A stretch of DNA of 32,665 bases from Clostridium drakei (GCF_000633595.2 NZ_JIBU02000029.1:1-32665); one strand, 5' to 3'. Positions 17,292 through 25,868 are shown, counted from the stretch's first letter. Program-made: numbers and translations. The notes: generated by a model from the letters alone, not told the origin.

Positions 17292-18338
17292 CTAAACGAC
17301 CATTCCTATCTTGTATTCACACTGCTTTTGCATTTCCATTGCAGTATAATTTACTAAATCAACAGTTCTACAAGAATATCCCCATTCATTATCGTACCAT
17401 GAAACTACCTTTACCATATTTCCTTCCATTACCATTGTTGAAAGCCCGTCTATTATGGATGATCTCTCATCTCCTTTATAATCTATAGAAACTAGTGGTT
17501 CTTCTGAATAACCAAGTATTCCTTTCATATATCCTGAAGCTGCTTCCTTAAATGTATTATTAATTTCTTCTACAGTTACAGGTCTTGAAAGTTCACAAAC
17601 TAAATCTGTAAGTGAAACTGTTGGAGTAGGTATTCTTACAGAAAAACCATTCAATTTTCCTTTAAGATTTGGAAGAACTTTTCCTACAGCCTTTGCTGCT
17701 CCTGTTGTAGTTGGTATTATTGATTCTCCTGCTGCTCTTGCTCTTCTTAAATCTTTATGAGTTTTATCCAATATTCTTTGATCATTAGTATATGAATGTA
17801 TAGTAGTCATTAATCCTTTTACTATTCCAAATTTATCATCTAAAACTTTAGCAAAAGGCGCCAAACAGTTAGTTGTACATGAAGCATTTGAAATTACACA
17901 ATGCTTTTCCACATCTAGCTCTTTTTCATTAACTCCCATAACTATAGTTATATCTTCATCTTTTCCTGGTGCAGTTAATATAACTTTTTTAGCTCCTGCT
18001 TTTATATGCTTCATAAGCTTTTCTTTATCTTTAAAAATTCCTGTAGACTCTACTACTATGTCTACGTTCATTTTTTCCCAAGGTAAATTTTCCGGATCAT
18101 TTTCTCTTAATATTTTTATACTTTTGCCGTTCACTATAATTGAATTTTCTGTAGTTTCTACATTTCCATTAAATCTACCATAACAAGAATCATATTTGAA
18201 AAGATGAGCTAATGTTTCACTATCTGCTCTAGCATTGATAGCCACAATTTCTACATCCTTATCCAATCTATTTTGAGCAATCCTAAGCACTGCTCTACCT
18301 ATTCTTCCGAAACCATTAATAGCAACTTTTATAGACAT
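17292..18338 (-). CDS. gap: Glyceraldehyde-3-phosphate dehydrogenase, type I
   Basis: Oxidises glyceraldehyde 3-phosphate to 1,3-bisphosphoglycerate in glycolysis or runs the reverse in gluconeogenesis. 348 residues, about 12 longer than most because of a C-terminal tail ([12 protein letters not shown]). NAD-binding INGFGRIGR at 8-16, catalytic C154 in [15 protein letters not shown] and [10 protein letters not shown] present. After strand 2 the loop is NARAD (35-39), whereas glycolytic NAD enzymes have NDLTD; loss of Asp and gain of Arg suggest NADP can be used. AGGAGG before the ATG. It is monocistronic; the usual pgk-tpi-pgm neighbours are absent. Confidence 0.94.
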   Translation of the reverse strand: MSIKVAINGFGRIGRAVLRIAQNRLDKDVEIVAINARADSETLAHLFKYDSCYGRFNGNVETTENSIIVNGKSIKILRENDPENLPWEKMNVDIVVESTGIFKDKEKLMKHIKAGAKKVILTAPGKDEDITIVMGVNEKELDVEKHCVISNASCTTNCLAPFAKVLDDKFGIVKGLMTTIHSYTNDQRILDKTHKDLRRARAAGESIIPTTTGAAKAVGKVLPNLKGKLNGFSVRIPTPTVSLTDLVCELSRPVTVEEINNTFKEAASGYMKGILGYSEEPLVSIDYKGDERSSIIDGLSTMVMEGNMVKVVSWYDNEWGYSCRTVDLVNYTAMEMQKQCEYKIGMVV

Positions 18339-18362
18339 ATTAATTCCTCCTATATCTTTAAT

Positions 18363-18397
18363 ACCTAATTGTCAGAATATTATATAGCATATTAGGT
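18363..18397 (-). promoter_or_regulatory. Stem-loop in the gap 5' leader
   Basis: ACCTAAT (18363-18369) and ATTAGGT (18391-18397) form a 7-bp stem with a 21-nt loop between the predicted transcription start and the ribosome site of gap. It could stabilise the mRNA. Confidence 0.4.
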
Positions 18398-18409
18398 TTT
18401 TTGTTATTA

Positions 18410-18473
18410 ATATATGTGTTATATTTCATATATGTGCTATATTATTTATACCAATAATATACGCTTGTGTCAA
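18410..18473 (-). promoter_or_regulatory. gap promoter with a downstream 16-bp direct repeat
   Basis: On the reverse strand: TTGACA (18473-18468), 17-bp spacer, TATAAA (18450-18445). Just downstream, ATATATGTGTTATATT (18410-18425) and ATATATGTGCTATATT (18428-18443) are direct repeats with one difference and an 18-bp period, covering the likely transcription start. Promoter is well supported; the operator role of the repeats is inferred. Confidence 0.7.
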
Positions 18474-18559
18474 TTTTGATCCCACTTAAATTATGCTGTT
18501 TTATCTTTCATTTTCACCCTATAACTCTTTTTTCCAATAGCATAGCTTAATATAAAAAA

Positions 18560-18590
18560 AATCTGCCATATTTAAATTACAGCAGATAAT
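18560..18590 (-). terminator. Possible reverse-strand terminator upstream of the gap promoter
   Basis: On the reverse strand ATCTGC, a 15-nt loop and GCAGAT are followed by a run of T. No gene precedes it, so it may end a short RNA from the 18600-18780 region or be chance. The rest of 18480-18780 shows nothing identifiable. Confidence 0.3.
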
Positions 18591-18785
18591 GCATAAAATA
18601 TAATAAGTTTACTTTAATTATTTTTTACTTTTTACAAATGTATAAATATTTTTCTTTACCTTAATATATGTTTAATTTTTATCAATAATATAATAACCCA
18701 TTCTACATAAATTATATTTAAAATTTTTAGAAATTTTGAATTTTCCTTATATAATACCTTGAATCTCCTTTTTTCCCAGCGTATC

Positions 18786-18814
18786 TTGACACCAGTTAAT
18801 TGTTAATATATTAT
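18786..18814 (+). promoter_or_regulatory. gltX promoter
   Basis: TTGACA (18786-18791), 17-bp spacer, TATTAT (18809-18814). Strong sigma-A promoter; the leader RNA would be about 75 nt. Confidence 0.75.
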
Positions 18815-18840
18815 TATAAGTAGTAATATTAAGTTAGTTT

Positions 18841-18876
18841 ACCTTTCGTCACTGCGATGAAGGGTTTTTATTTTAA
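18841..18876 (+). promoter_or_regulatory. Terminator-like hairpin in the gltX leader
   Basis: ACCTTTCGTC (18841-18850), loop ACTGC, GATGAAGGGT (18856-18865), then TTTTATTTT. The 10-bp stem with a U-tract stands between promoter and ribosome site. No T-box motif is present and the leader is too short for one. Confidence 0.65.
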
Positions 18877-18896
18877 TAAACATAGGAGTGGTAAAA

Positions 18897-20351
18897 ATGG
18901 CCAAAATTAGAACAAGATTTGCCCCAAGTCCAACAGGTTATATGCATGTTGGTAATTTAAGAACAGCATTATATGCTTACTTAATAGCCAAACATGAAAA
19001 TGGAGACTTTATACTTAGAATAGAGGATACCGACCAGGAAAGATTTGTAGAGGGTGCTCTAGATATAATTTATAACACATTAAAGGTTACAGGACTTAAG
19101 CATGATGAAGGTCCAGATATAGGTGGACCAGTAGGTCCTTATATTCAAAGCGAAAGAACTAATATATACATAGAATATGCTAAACAGTTGATAGAAAAAG
19201 GTGAGGCTTACTATTGTTTCTGTTCTAAAGAAAGAATGGAAACTTTAAGAGCAGAAGCTGAAGCTAATAATACAGCTGCTAAATATGATAAACACTGTCT
19301 TAGTTTATCTAAGGAAGAAATAGAAGAAAAGTTGGCTTCTGGTATTCCTTATGTTATAAGACAAAATAATCCTTCAACAGGTACTACAAGCTTCGAAGAT
19401 GATATTTACGGAACTATAACTGTAGATAACTCAGAATTAGATGATATGATACTTATAAAATCAGATGGATTCCCTACATATAATTTTGCTAATGTAGTAG
19501 ATGACCATTTAATGGGAATAACTCATGTAGTTCGTGGAAGTGAATATTTATCATCATCACCTAAATATAATAGATTATATGAAGCTTTTGGATGGGATGT
19601 TCCAATATATGTACACTGTCCTCCAATAATGAAAGATACTCATCATAAATTAAGTAAAAGAAATGGAGATGCTTCCTTTGAAGATTTAATGGAAAAAGGC
19701 TATTTAAAGGATGCTATACTAAATTACATAGCTTTACTTGGCTGGAATCCAGGTGGTGAAAAAGAAATATTCTCACTTGACGGATTAGTAGAAACCTTTA
19801 ATTATAAGAATATAAACAAATCGCCAGCTATATTTGATGATGTAAAATTAAAATGGATGAATGGTGAATATATAAAGAAGCTTCCATTAGAAGAGTTCCA
19901 TAAGTTAGCTCTTCCTTATTATCAAAAGGCTATAACTAAAGATTTAGATTTTACTAAAATAAGTCCACTTTTACATACAAGAGTAGAAGTATTAAACGAA
20001 ATACCTGACATGGTAGACTTTTTTGAAGCTCTTCCAGAACATTCAGCAGAACTTTATATTCATAAAAAGATGAAAACAAACTATGAAAATTCATTAGATG
20101 TTTTAGAAAAAATATTGCCTAGATTTGAAGCTTTGACTCCATGGACTTTTGAAAATATAGAAAAAATTTGTATGGATTTAGTTGCAGAACTTGGTGTTAA
20201 AAATGGTATAGTTTTGTGGCCTGTAAGAACTGCTGTTTCAGGTAAAAAATCAACTCCAGGTGGTGCTTACGAAATAGCTGAAATAATAGGTAAAGAGGAA
20301 ACTTTAAGAAGAATTCAAGTAGGTATTGAAAAGCTTAAAGCTGCACAATAA
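18897..20351 (+). CDS. gltX: Glutamyl-tRNA synthetase
   Basis: Class I aminoacyl-tRNA synthetase charging tRNA-Glu (and possibly tRNA-Gln in organisms using GatCAB). The ATG at 18897 has TAGGAG 8 bases upstream; a GTG at 18888 overlaps that site and is rejected. 484 residues, the usual length. [14 protein letters not shown] carries the HIGH-type motif, and KLSKRNGD is the KMSKS equivalent. The C-terminal anticodon-binding domain is complete. Monocistronic with its own promoter, leader hairpin and terminator. Confidence 0.96.
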   Translation: MAKIRTRFAPSPTGYMHVGNLRTALYAYLIAKHENGDFILRIEDTDQERFVEGALDIIYNTLKVTGLKHDEGPDIGGPVGPYIQSERTNIYIEYAKQLIEKGEAYYCFCSKERMETLRAEAEANNTAAKYDKHCLSLSKEEIEEKLASGIPYVIRQNNPSTGTTSFEDDIYGTITVDNSELDDMILIKSDGFPTYNFANVVDDHLMGITHVVRGSEYLSSSPKYNRLYEAFGWDVPIYVHCPPIMKDTHHKLSKRNGDASFEDLMEKGYLKDAILNYIALLGWNPGGEKEIFSLDGLVETFNYKNINKSPAIFDDVKLKWMNGEYIKKLPLEEFHKLALPYYQKAITKDLDFTKISPLLHTRVEVLNEIPDMVDFFEALPEHSAELYIHKKMKTNYENSLDVLEKILPRFEALTPWTFENIEKICMDLVAELGVKNGIVLWPVRTAVSGKKSTPGGAYEIAEIIGKEETLRRIQVGIEKLKAAQ

Positions 20352-20368
20352 GCCTACATATAGATATT

Positions 20369-20417
20369 AAAAAGCTGTGAAGTTAAGGGAGATTCCCCCT
20401 TATATTTACAGCTTTTT
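20369..20417 (+). terminator. gltX terminator
   Basis: AAAAAGCTGT (20369-20378) pairs with ACAGCTTTTT (20408-20417), with an inner TTAAGGG/CCCTTA stem. Strong U-tailed hairpin. Confidence 0.88.
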
Positions 20418-20463
20418 ACATACAAAACTTTGGCTTAACAAAATTCATCTAAATTTAAAATGC

Positions 20464-20489
20464 TATAATTCGTTATGGTACGAACTATA
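20464..20489. promoter_or_regulatory. Dyad with CGAAC-type half-sites upstream of the purine permease promoter
   Basis: TATAATTCGT (20464-20473) faces ACGAACTATA (20480-20489), nearly perfect arms around TATGGT. The CGAAC core is reminiscent of Firmicute PurR boxes, but the spacing between halves is shorter than in B. subtilis. Tentative. Confidence 0.35.
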
Positions 20490-20554
20490 ACATACTTGTA
20501 TGTAAAAAAATACTATTAAATACGAATATTTATGTTTGATTTCAGTAAATTGTA

Positions 20555-20583
20555 TTGATATTTTTAAAAAACTATGCTAACAT
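20555..20583 (+). promoter_or_regulatory. Promoter of the riboswitch-purine permease transcript
   Basis: TTGATA (20555-20560), 17-bp spacer, TAACAT (20578-20583) preceded by TG (extended -10). It places the RNA start just before the aptamer. Confidence 0.6.
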
Positions 20584-20604
20584 AATTTCATGATATTAAA
20601 TAAG

Positions 20605-20678
20605 TCATCCGTATAATCCTGATAATAATGGTTCGGGAGTCTCTACTAGGAAACCGTAAATTTCCTTTCTATGGATGA
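20605..20678 (+). promoter_or_regulatory. Purine riboswitch aptamer, predicted guanine-type
   Basis: P1 pairs TCATCCGTA (20605-20613) with TATGGATGA (20670-20678). The core matches the purine class: GTATAATCCTGATAATATGG-like J1/2 and P2 (with one extra A), GTCTCTAC in J2/3, P3 loop CCGTAAA, then CTATGG. The base that pairs with the ligand (position 74 in xpt numbering) aligns with C in TTCTATGG, so guanine, hypoxanthine or xanthine-like binding is expected, not adenine. Guanine riboswitches normally switch transcription off. Confidence 0.9.
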
Positions 20679-20734
20679 ATCTGAGGAAACTATATAAATT
20701 AAACTTTTATCAGTTTAATAAAATGTTTTTCGAA

Positions 20735-20775
20735 TTCCGCTGCAGATTCTCCATGAATTAGTGGCGGATTTTTTA
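20735..20775 (+). terminator. Riboswitch expression-platform terminator
   Basis: TCCGCTGCAGATTC pairs with GAATTAGTGGCGGA using G-U pairs, followed by TTTTTTA. It lies between the aptamer and the permease start, as expected for a transcription-attenuation OFF switch. Confidence 0.75.
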
Positions 20776-20861
20776 TTTTATATTTAAGAACTTGTGGAAA
20801 GAACTCCTCAAGTAAGCAATATTATATACTATTTCTTAATTTTACAGGAGGTTTTTTTATT

Positions 20862-22226
20862 ATGGAAGATGAAAAAATAAATGCAGTTGACAAGGTAGAT
20901 GAAGTTCTTCCTGTTCCTCAACTGTTTACATTAGGTTTACAGCATGTACTTGCCATGTACGCAGGTGCTGTAGCTGTACCATTAATTATAGGTGGTGCAG
21001 TAGGCTTAACACCAGCTCAATTAGAACTTTTAGTTGCAGCTGACTTATTCACATGTGGAATTGCAACTTTAATTCAAGCACTTGGAATAGGACCTAACAT
21101 CGGTATTAAATTACCAGCAATATTAGGTTGTACTTTTGCAGCCGTTGGTCCACTTATAATAGTAGGTAAAAATTTAGGAATGCAAGCAGCCTATGGTTCA
21201 ATAATTGTAGCAGCAATGATTGTTGTACTTATTGCACCACTATATGGTAAAATACTGAAGTTTTTCCCTACTGTTGTAACAGGCACTGTTGTTACTATGA
21301 TTGGTCTTTCTCTAATAAATGTAGGTATAACTAGCATTGGTGGTGGTTCTGGAGCTAAAGATTTTGGTAGCGTATCTAATCTTCTACTAGCTGGATTTGT
21401 AATGATTGTAGTTCTGCTATCAAATAAATTTTTCAAAGGATTTTTTCAAGCAATTTCTGTTTTAAACGGTATTATTTTAGGTACTATAGTTGCTTCATTT
21501 ATGGGAAAAGTAAATTTTTCACCTGTTATGGATGCAAAATGGATAAGCTTTGTACATCCATTTAACTTTGGTTTTCCAAAATTCGATATTGGCTCAATAA
21601 TTATGATGACTTTTGTTATGTTAACGGTAATGATTGAATCAACAGGTACTTTTCTCGGAATTGGAAGAGTTTGTGATAAAGAAATTTCTGAAAAAGATAT
21701 TGTACGTGGTCTTAGAGCTGAAGGAATTGCAACAATTTTGGGAGGTATTTTTAACTCCTTTCCTTATACAACTTTTAACCAAAACCTTGGTCTTTTATCA
21801 CTAAGCAAAGTAAAAAGCCGTTTTGTTGTTGTTGCTTCTGGTATAATTTTAGTATGTCTTGGCTTAATTCCAAAATTTGCAGCTATAGCTACAATTATTC
21901 CTCAACCTGTTATAGGTGGAGCTACAACTATAATGTTTGCAATGGTTGCAGTAGCTGGTATACAAATGCTTGCTGATGTAGACTTTAATAACAATTGCAA
22001 TATGCTTGTTGTTGCTTGTTCTATAGGTATAGGTCTTGGAATCACAGGTGTACCTACTTTACTTGATCATACTCCATCAATTTTTAAATCTATATTCAGT
22101 AGTGGAATAGTTTCTGCATCAGTTGTTGCCGTACTATTAAATGCATTTTTAAATCACGGAAACAAAAATGTTGAAACTAACATTCATACTAATGTAGACT
22201 CTTCTCCAAAATGTTCTGAAGCTTAA
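20862..22226 (+). CDS. NCS2-family purine permease (xanthine/guanine type)
   Basis: Inner-membrane nucleobase:cation symporter, 454 residues with about 12-14 hydrophobic segments. QHVLAMYAG near residue 28 and the motif TTFNQNLGLLSLSKVKSR match the nucleobase-ascorbate transporter signature QNxGxxxxTxxxSR, with the T replaced by S. The sequence resembles XanP/PbuX-type xanthine permeases more than AzgA-type hypoxanthine/guanine permeases. AGGAGG (20846-20851) is 10 bases before the ATG. A guanine riboswitch upstream fits control by purine supply. Single gene with a following terminator. Confidence 0.9.
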   Translation: MEDEKINAVDKVDEVLPVPQLFTLGLQHVLAMYAGAVAVPLIIGGAVGLTPAQLELLVAADLFTCGIATLIQALGIGPNIGIKLPAILGCTFAAVGPLIIVGKNLGMQAAYGSIIVAAMIVVLIAPLYGKILKFFPTVVTGTVVTMIGLSLINVGITSIGGGSGAKDFGSVSNLLLAGFVMIVVLLSNKFFKGFFQAISVLNGIILGTIVASFMGKVNFSPVMDAKWISFVHPFNFGFPKFDIGSIIMMTFVMLTVMIESTGTFLGIGRVCDKEISEKDIVRGLRAEGIATILGGIFNSFPYTTFNQNLGLLSLSKVKSRFVVVASGIILVCLGLIPKFAAIATIIPQPVIGGATTIMFAMVAVAGIQMLADVDFNNNCNMLVVACSIGIGLGITGVPTLLDHTPSIFKSIFSSGIVSASVVAVLLNAFLNHGNKNVETNIHTNVDSSPKCSEA

Positions 22227-22296
22227 TTTTTTAATTAGTTTCAACATAATTAATAATTATATTAACATATTTTTAAAATAGGAAATTATTTTTGAT

Positions 22297-22336
22297 AAAT
22301 TGAGTAATAGTTTAATACTGTTACCCAATTTTTTTT
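22297..22336 (+). terminator. Terminator after the purine permease
   Basis: AAATTGAGTAATAG (about 22297-22310) pairs with CTGTTACCCAATTT (ending about 22332), followed by TTTTTT. Confidence 0.8.
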
Positions 22337-22354
22337 AATTCTTGTCACAATTTC

Positions 22355-22433
22355 TAACACTTATGTGTTAATATTATAGATACCAAAAAAGGTATTAAAA
22401 ATATTCTAGAATATTTTGATCAAAAGCTTTTGA
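22355..22433. promoter_or_regulatory. Cluster of perfect palindromes upstream of the ECF sigma gene
   Basis: TAACAC-TTAT-GTGTTA (22355-22370), then AAAATATTCTAGAATATTTT (22398-22417, 20 bp perfect), TTTTGATCAAAA (22414-22425) and TCAAAAGCTTTTGA (22420-22433); the last three overlap. They lie 34-112 bases before the sigma start codon. Likely operators or autoregulatory sites. No clear ECF-type -35/-10 pair could be fixed. Confidence 0.6.
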
Positions 22434-22466
22434 AGAAAGTTACCTAGGGGGGAAGACAACTAAAAT

Positions 22467-22997
22467 ATGGGTGTTATTAGTTATTTTAATAAGAAAAAAC
22501 AAGAACAAAATTTTAAAACTGCATATGAGAAATATTATGACACCATATTTAAAAGAATTTTTTACCTCACTGGTGACATACATGCAGCTGAAGATTTAAC
22601 ACAGGAGGCATTTATGAAATTATATAATTCACCACCTGATCATGATAATATTGCTGCATGGTTAAATAAAGTTTCCACTAATATCTCTTATAATTATATA
22701 AGAGATAAAAAAGTTCATGAAGGAAAAAATGAAATGATTTATAAAAAAGAAATTGATAATGTAGTTTCTATTGAAGAAGTTGCAATTAATAATTATGAAG
22801 TGGATTTAACTAAAAAGGTGCTAAACATGCTTTCACCTAGAGATCGTATGTGTCTGCTTCTTAAATTTTCCGGATATAAATATAGTGAGATTGCAGAAGT
22901 AATCGGAGTTGATAAAAATTCCGTCGGCACTCTTATATCAAGAGCACAAACAAAGTTTAAGGAAAATTACTTGAATTCAGAAGGAAGAGGTGAATAA
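22467..22997 (+). CDS. ECF-type RNA polymerase sigma factor
   Basis: 176-residue group 4 sigma factor. Region 2 spans about 18-85 with AAEDLTQEAFMKLY; region 4 spans about 115-170 with LSPRDRMCLLLKFSGYKYSEIAEVIG and VGTLISRAQTKF as the DNA-reading helix. GGGGGGAAG lies upstream of the ATG. The next gene, 2 bases after its stop, is a zinc anti-sigma factor, followed by an ABC transporter. This order recalls B. subtilis sigY-yxlCDEFG, where an ECF sigma factor is co-transcribed with yxlF/yxlG ABC genes, though orthology is not claimed. Confidence 0.92.
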   Translation: MGVISYFNKKKQEQNFKTAYEKYYDTIFKRIFYLTGDIHAAEDLTQEAFMKLYNSPPDHDNIAAWLNKVSTNISYNYIRDKKVHEGKNEMIYKKEIDNVVSIEEVAINNYEVDLTKKVLNMLSPRDRMCLLLKFSGYKYSEIAEVIGVDKNSVGTLISRAQTKFKENYLNSEGRGE

Positions 22998-22999
22998 AA

Positions 23000-24106
23000 G
23001 TGAGGTGTCTAAGCGAAGGAATTATTCAAGCATACATTGATGAAGAACTTAATGATATTGAAATGAAGGAAGTAGAAATGCATCTTTTTCAATGTAAAAA
23101 ATGTAAAGAAGTTTATAAAGAACTAAAATCTATAAACAACTTTGCTATGGATAAGCTTAAGGATTATAAAAAGGATTTTAATATAACCTCTATAAAACCA
23201 GTAAACATGGATATTGATAGAAAAAATAAAAAAGGAGAATTTAAAATTATGAAAAAATATAAGAAAATAACGGCAGCTGCTTGTGTTGCTCTTGCTATAA
23301 CTACTTGCGTCTCCGTACAGCCTATAAGAGCATCAGTTATTAATGCAGTTTCAATTTTTAGAGCAACAGATATTAAAAGTGTAAATATTTCATTAGAAGA
23401 TGTAAAAAAGCTTAAAAGTGAACTTGAAAAGAATAAATCAGATATTAATATTGATAAAATAGGTAAAGTAAAATACCAAGGCGGTGAACAAAAAGATGTA
23501 ACTATAGATGAAGCCCAAAAAACTTTACCATTTACAATACTATATCCTAAAAATATGCCATCAAAAAATATAAAAAATATTTCCATAAACAAACCTTCAA
23601 AATGTGATTTTACATTAAATATTGAAAATATAAATGAACTTCTTAAATCCTTAGGAGGAAAAAAGCTGTTTCCTAAAAACTTAGATGGAAAAACTTTTTC
23701 TTTGAACACAGGTGGAACATTAAACATTTTTTATGAAGATTATACAAATGGTAACCATATAGCTGTATCCGAAAGTAAAATACCAGAACTCATTGCACCT
23801 GATAATGCAAGTGTTGATGAAATATTTAATGCCATTTCAGATCTTTCTATACTCCCATATGATATGCAAAAGCAATTAAAATCAATGAAAGATTGGAAAA
23901 GTACTTTGTTTGTTCCTAATGTAGAAAATAAATCTGAAGAAATGACCATAAATGGAATGAAAGCCATTGGATGTTTCGATAATAATAAAAATAGCAATGA
24001 ATCAAGACATTCTTATATTTTAATGCTTAAAGATGACATTTTGATAAGCATTGATGGTAATGCAGACAAAAATGAACTAATAGAAATTGCAAAATCTATG
24101 AGGTGA
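23000..24106 (+). CDS. Membrane anti-sigma factor with zinc-binding N-terminus and DUF4367-like sensor domain
   Basis: 368 residues. GTG start with GAGGTGA 6 bases upstream. Cytoplasmic ZAS-type domain at 1-45 with H28, C32 and C35 (HLFQCKKC), the motif that binds ECF sigma factors. One membrane segment at about 89-106. The outer domain of about 260 residues ends in LISIDGNADKNELIEIAKSM, like DUF4367 domains found on clostridial anti-sigma factors. It likely holds the upstream sigma factor inactive until an extracellular signal is sensed. Its stop overlaps the ABC gene region, so translation is coupled. Confidence 0.88.
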   Translation: MRCLSEGIIQAYIDEELNDIEMKEVEMHLFQCKKCKEVYKELKSINNFAMDKLKDYKKDFNITSIKPVNMDIDRKNKKGEFKIMKKYKKITAAACVALAITTCVSVQPIRASVINAVSIFRATDIKSVNISLEDVKKLKSELEKNKSDINIDKIGKVKYQGGEQKDVTIDEAQKTLPFTILYPKNMPSKNIKNISINKPSKCDFTLNIENINELLKSLGGKKLFPKNLDGKTFSLNTGGTLNIFYEDYTNGNHIAVSESKIPELIAPDNASVDEIFNAISDLSILPYDMQKQLKSMKDWKSTLFVPNVENKSEEMTINGMKAIGCFDNNKNSNESRHSYILMLKDDILISIDGNADKNELIEIAKSMR

Positions 24107-24111
24107 TAAAT

Positions 24112-25017
24112 TTGGTAATTGAAACTGAAAATCTTTCTAAAATATATGAAAATAACAAAGGCTGTAGGAATATAAATATATCTGTAGCTGAAGGGGAAAT
24201 TTATGGGTTTTTAGGCCCTAATGGTGCAGGAAAAAGTACATTTATAAAGACCATTGTAGGATTACTATTTCCTACTTCAGGTACTGCACACATATTAGGC
24301 AAACCTATAGGAAATATGGAAACAAAAAAAAAGATAGGCTACTTGCCTGAACTTTTTAAATATCAAGAATGGATGACAGGATTAGACCTCCTGTCCTTCC
24401 ATTCCTCATTATACAAGCTTGACAAAAAATCTTCTTTCACAAAAATAGAAGAAGTTCTTGAGATTGTCAATTTAAAAGGTGCAGAAAAAAGTAAAATAGG
24501 TACTTATAGCAAGGGAATGCAGCAGAGAATAGGAATTGCTAGCGCTCTTCTTTGCGACCCAGAGCTCCTTTTTTTAGATGAACCTACCTCTGCTCTAGAC
24601 CCTATAGGTAGAAAAGAGGTTAGGGACATTATGTTAAAGTTAAAAAATATAGGTAAAACTGTATTTCTAAACAGTCATCTTTTAAGTGAAGTGGAAATGA
24701 TTTGTGATAGCGCTGCCATTATCAGCAAAGGAAACATCATAAAACAAGGAAAAATGAATAATCTTTTAGAAGGAAATACTATTTTAGATATTCACGTGGA
24801 AGATATAAATAATGAAATTTTAAATAAACTTGAAAAATTTGATGAAGATATAATCTTTAATGGTAAGAGCATTAAAATGCATGTAAAAGAAGATGATGAA
24901 ATACACCAAATTGCATCACTAATTATATCTGGTGGAGGAAAACTATACGGACTTACTCCACATAGAGATAGTCTTGAAGACTTATTTATAAAACTTGTTG
25001 AAGGAGGTCAAAAATAA
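24112..25017 (+). CDS. ABC transporter ATP-binding protein
   Basis: Cytoplasmic ATPase of an ABC-2 type exporter, about 301 residues. TTG at 24112 is preferred because AGGTGA (24101-24106) is 5 bases upstream; GTG at 24103, overlapping the anti-sigma stop, is an alternative. Walker A GPNGAGKST, signature YSKGMQQR (with SKG replacing SGG), Walker B LLFLDEPTSALD and the switch histidine in NSHLLSE are intact. The C-terminal 90 residues resemble the BcrA/CcmA-type regulatory extension. Its partner permease follows with a 1-base overlap. Export substrate is unknown; peptide antibiotics or toxic lipids are typical for relatives. Confidence 0.92.
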   Translation: MVIETENLSKIYENNKGCRNINISVAEGEIYGFLGPNGAGKSTFIKTIVGLLFPTSGTAHILGKPIGNMETKKKIGYLPELFKYQEWMTGLDLLSFHSSLYKLDKKSSFTKIEEVLEIVNLKGAEKSKIGTYSKGMQQRIGIASALLCDPELLFLDEPTSALDPIGRKEVRDIMLKLKNIGKTVFLNSHLLSEVEMICDSAAIISKGNIIKQGKMNNLLEGNTILDIHVEDINNEILNKLEKFDEDIIFNGKSIKMHVKEDDEIHQIASLIISGGGKLYGLTPHRDSLEDLFIKLVEGGQK

Positions 25018-25868
25018 TGTTTATAATTGCCTTATCTACCTTCAAAGAAATATATAGGAAAAAAATTTTTCATTTTATAGGCATACTAACCATACTATAT
25101 CTTATTCTTTTAACTATTATTTTTAAATTTATAGGCAATAATTTACATAGGAGCAATGGTGTAATAGATATGCTTATAAATCTTTCTTCAACAATTTCTA
25201 TAGTTGGCTTTTATTTTTCCAGCATGCTTGTAGCTTTTCTAACCATAATGCTTTCTATAGGAACTGTTTCCTCTGAAATGGAAAATGGCACTATTTTAAC
25301 TATTTTAACAAAACCAATTAAAAGAAGTGAATATATAATTGGAAAATACCTAGGAACAGGTATTCTAATTATTTTATATAGCCTTATTCTTTACATATCA
25401 GTAATTATTATTTCTACTATAAGTAAAATATCCATTATTGAAGCGTTTGGAATAAGTACTCTAGCTAAGGGTTTTCTATTTTTTATTTTACAACCTTTAA
25501 CCATATTATCAGTATCTCTTTATGGAAGCACCAAATTAAAAACTGTAAATAATGGAATATTAATAATGGCTTTATATGTTCTTGGACTAATTGGTGGTGT
25601 AATGGAGCAAGTAGGTTCATATATAAAAAATGACTCTCTTTCTACCATAGGAATAATTTCAAGTTTAATTTCCCCTTTTGAGATCACTTATAGAAAAATG
25701 ATTTCAACTATTTTTTCTTCTTTGGGTTCCTTTAATTTTCTATCAGGCTTTGGCATAGACGGAAAATCTACAACACCAAGCATATATATGATGGTTTATG
25801 TATGCATATACCTAGTTCTTTTTATATTTATAAGCATTAAAGGATTTAACAAAAAAGATATTGGATAA
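25017..25868 (+). CDS. ABC-2 type transporter permease
   Basis: 283 residues with about six hydrophobic segments (near 18-38, 60-82, 105-135, 150-170, 178-200, 258-276). The GTVSSEMENGTILTILTKPIKRSEYIIGKYLG segment (within 83-115) is typical of ABC-2 permeases of the YxlG/NosY kind. AAGGAGG is 9 bases before an ATG that overlaps the ATPase stop (TAATG), showing tight coupling. It is the last gene of the sigma operon, followed by a terminator. Confidence 0.9.
   Translation: MFIIALSTFKEIYRKKIFHFIGILTILYLILLTIIFKFIGNNLHRSNGVIDMLINLSSTISIVGFYFSSMLVAFLTIMLSIGTVSSEMENGTILTILTKPIKRSEYIIGKYLGTGILIILYSLILYISVIIISTISKISIIEAFGISTLAKGFLFFILQPLTILSVSLYGSTKLKTVNNGILIMALYVLGLIGGVMEQVGSYIKNDSLSTIGIISSLISPFEITYRKMISTIFSSLGSFNFLSGFGIDGKSTTPSIYMMVYVCIYLVLFIFISIKGFNKKDIG

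Noticed and set aside
18660-18720. Reverse-strand ten-codon open reading (MGYYIIDKN) as a leader peptide
   Set aside because: No ribosome site and no nearby downstream gene that it could control.
18786-18890. T-box riboswitch upstream of gltX
   Set aside because: The leader is only about 75 nt and lacks the conserved T-box sequence and specifier stem.
20605-20678. Adenine riboswitch, because the 3' side reads CTATGG with a prominent U
   Set aside because: Aligned with xpt and add, the ligand-pairing base is the C of CTATGG; the U is the next position, so guanine-type is favoured.
23164-23997. Long reverse-strand open readings opposite the anti-sigma gene
   Set aside because: Phe/Ser-rich translations with no family resemblance; the forward gene has clear motifs and coupling to its neighbours.
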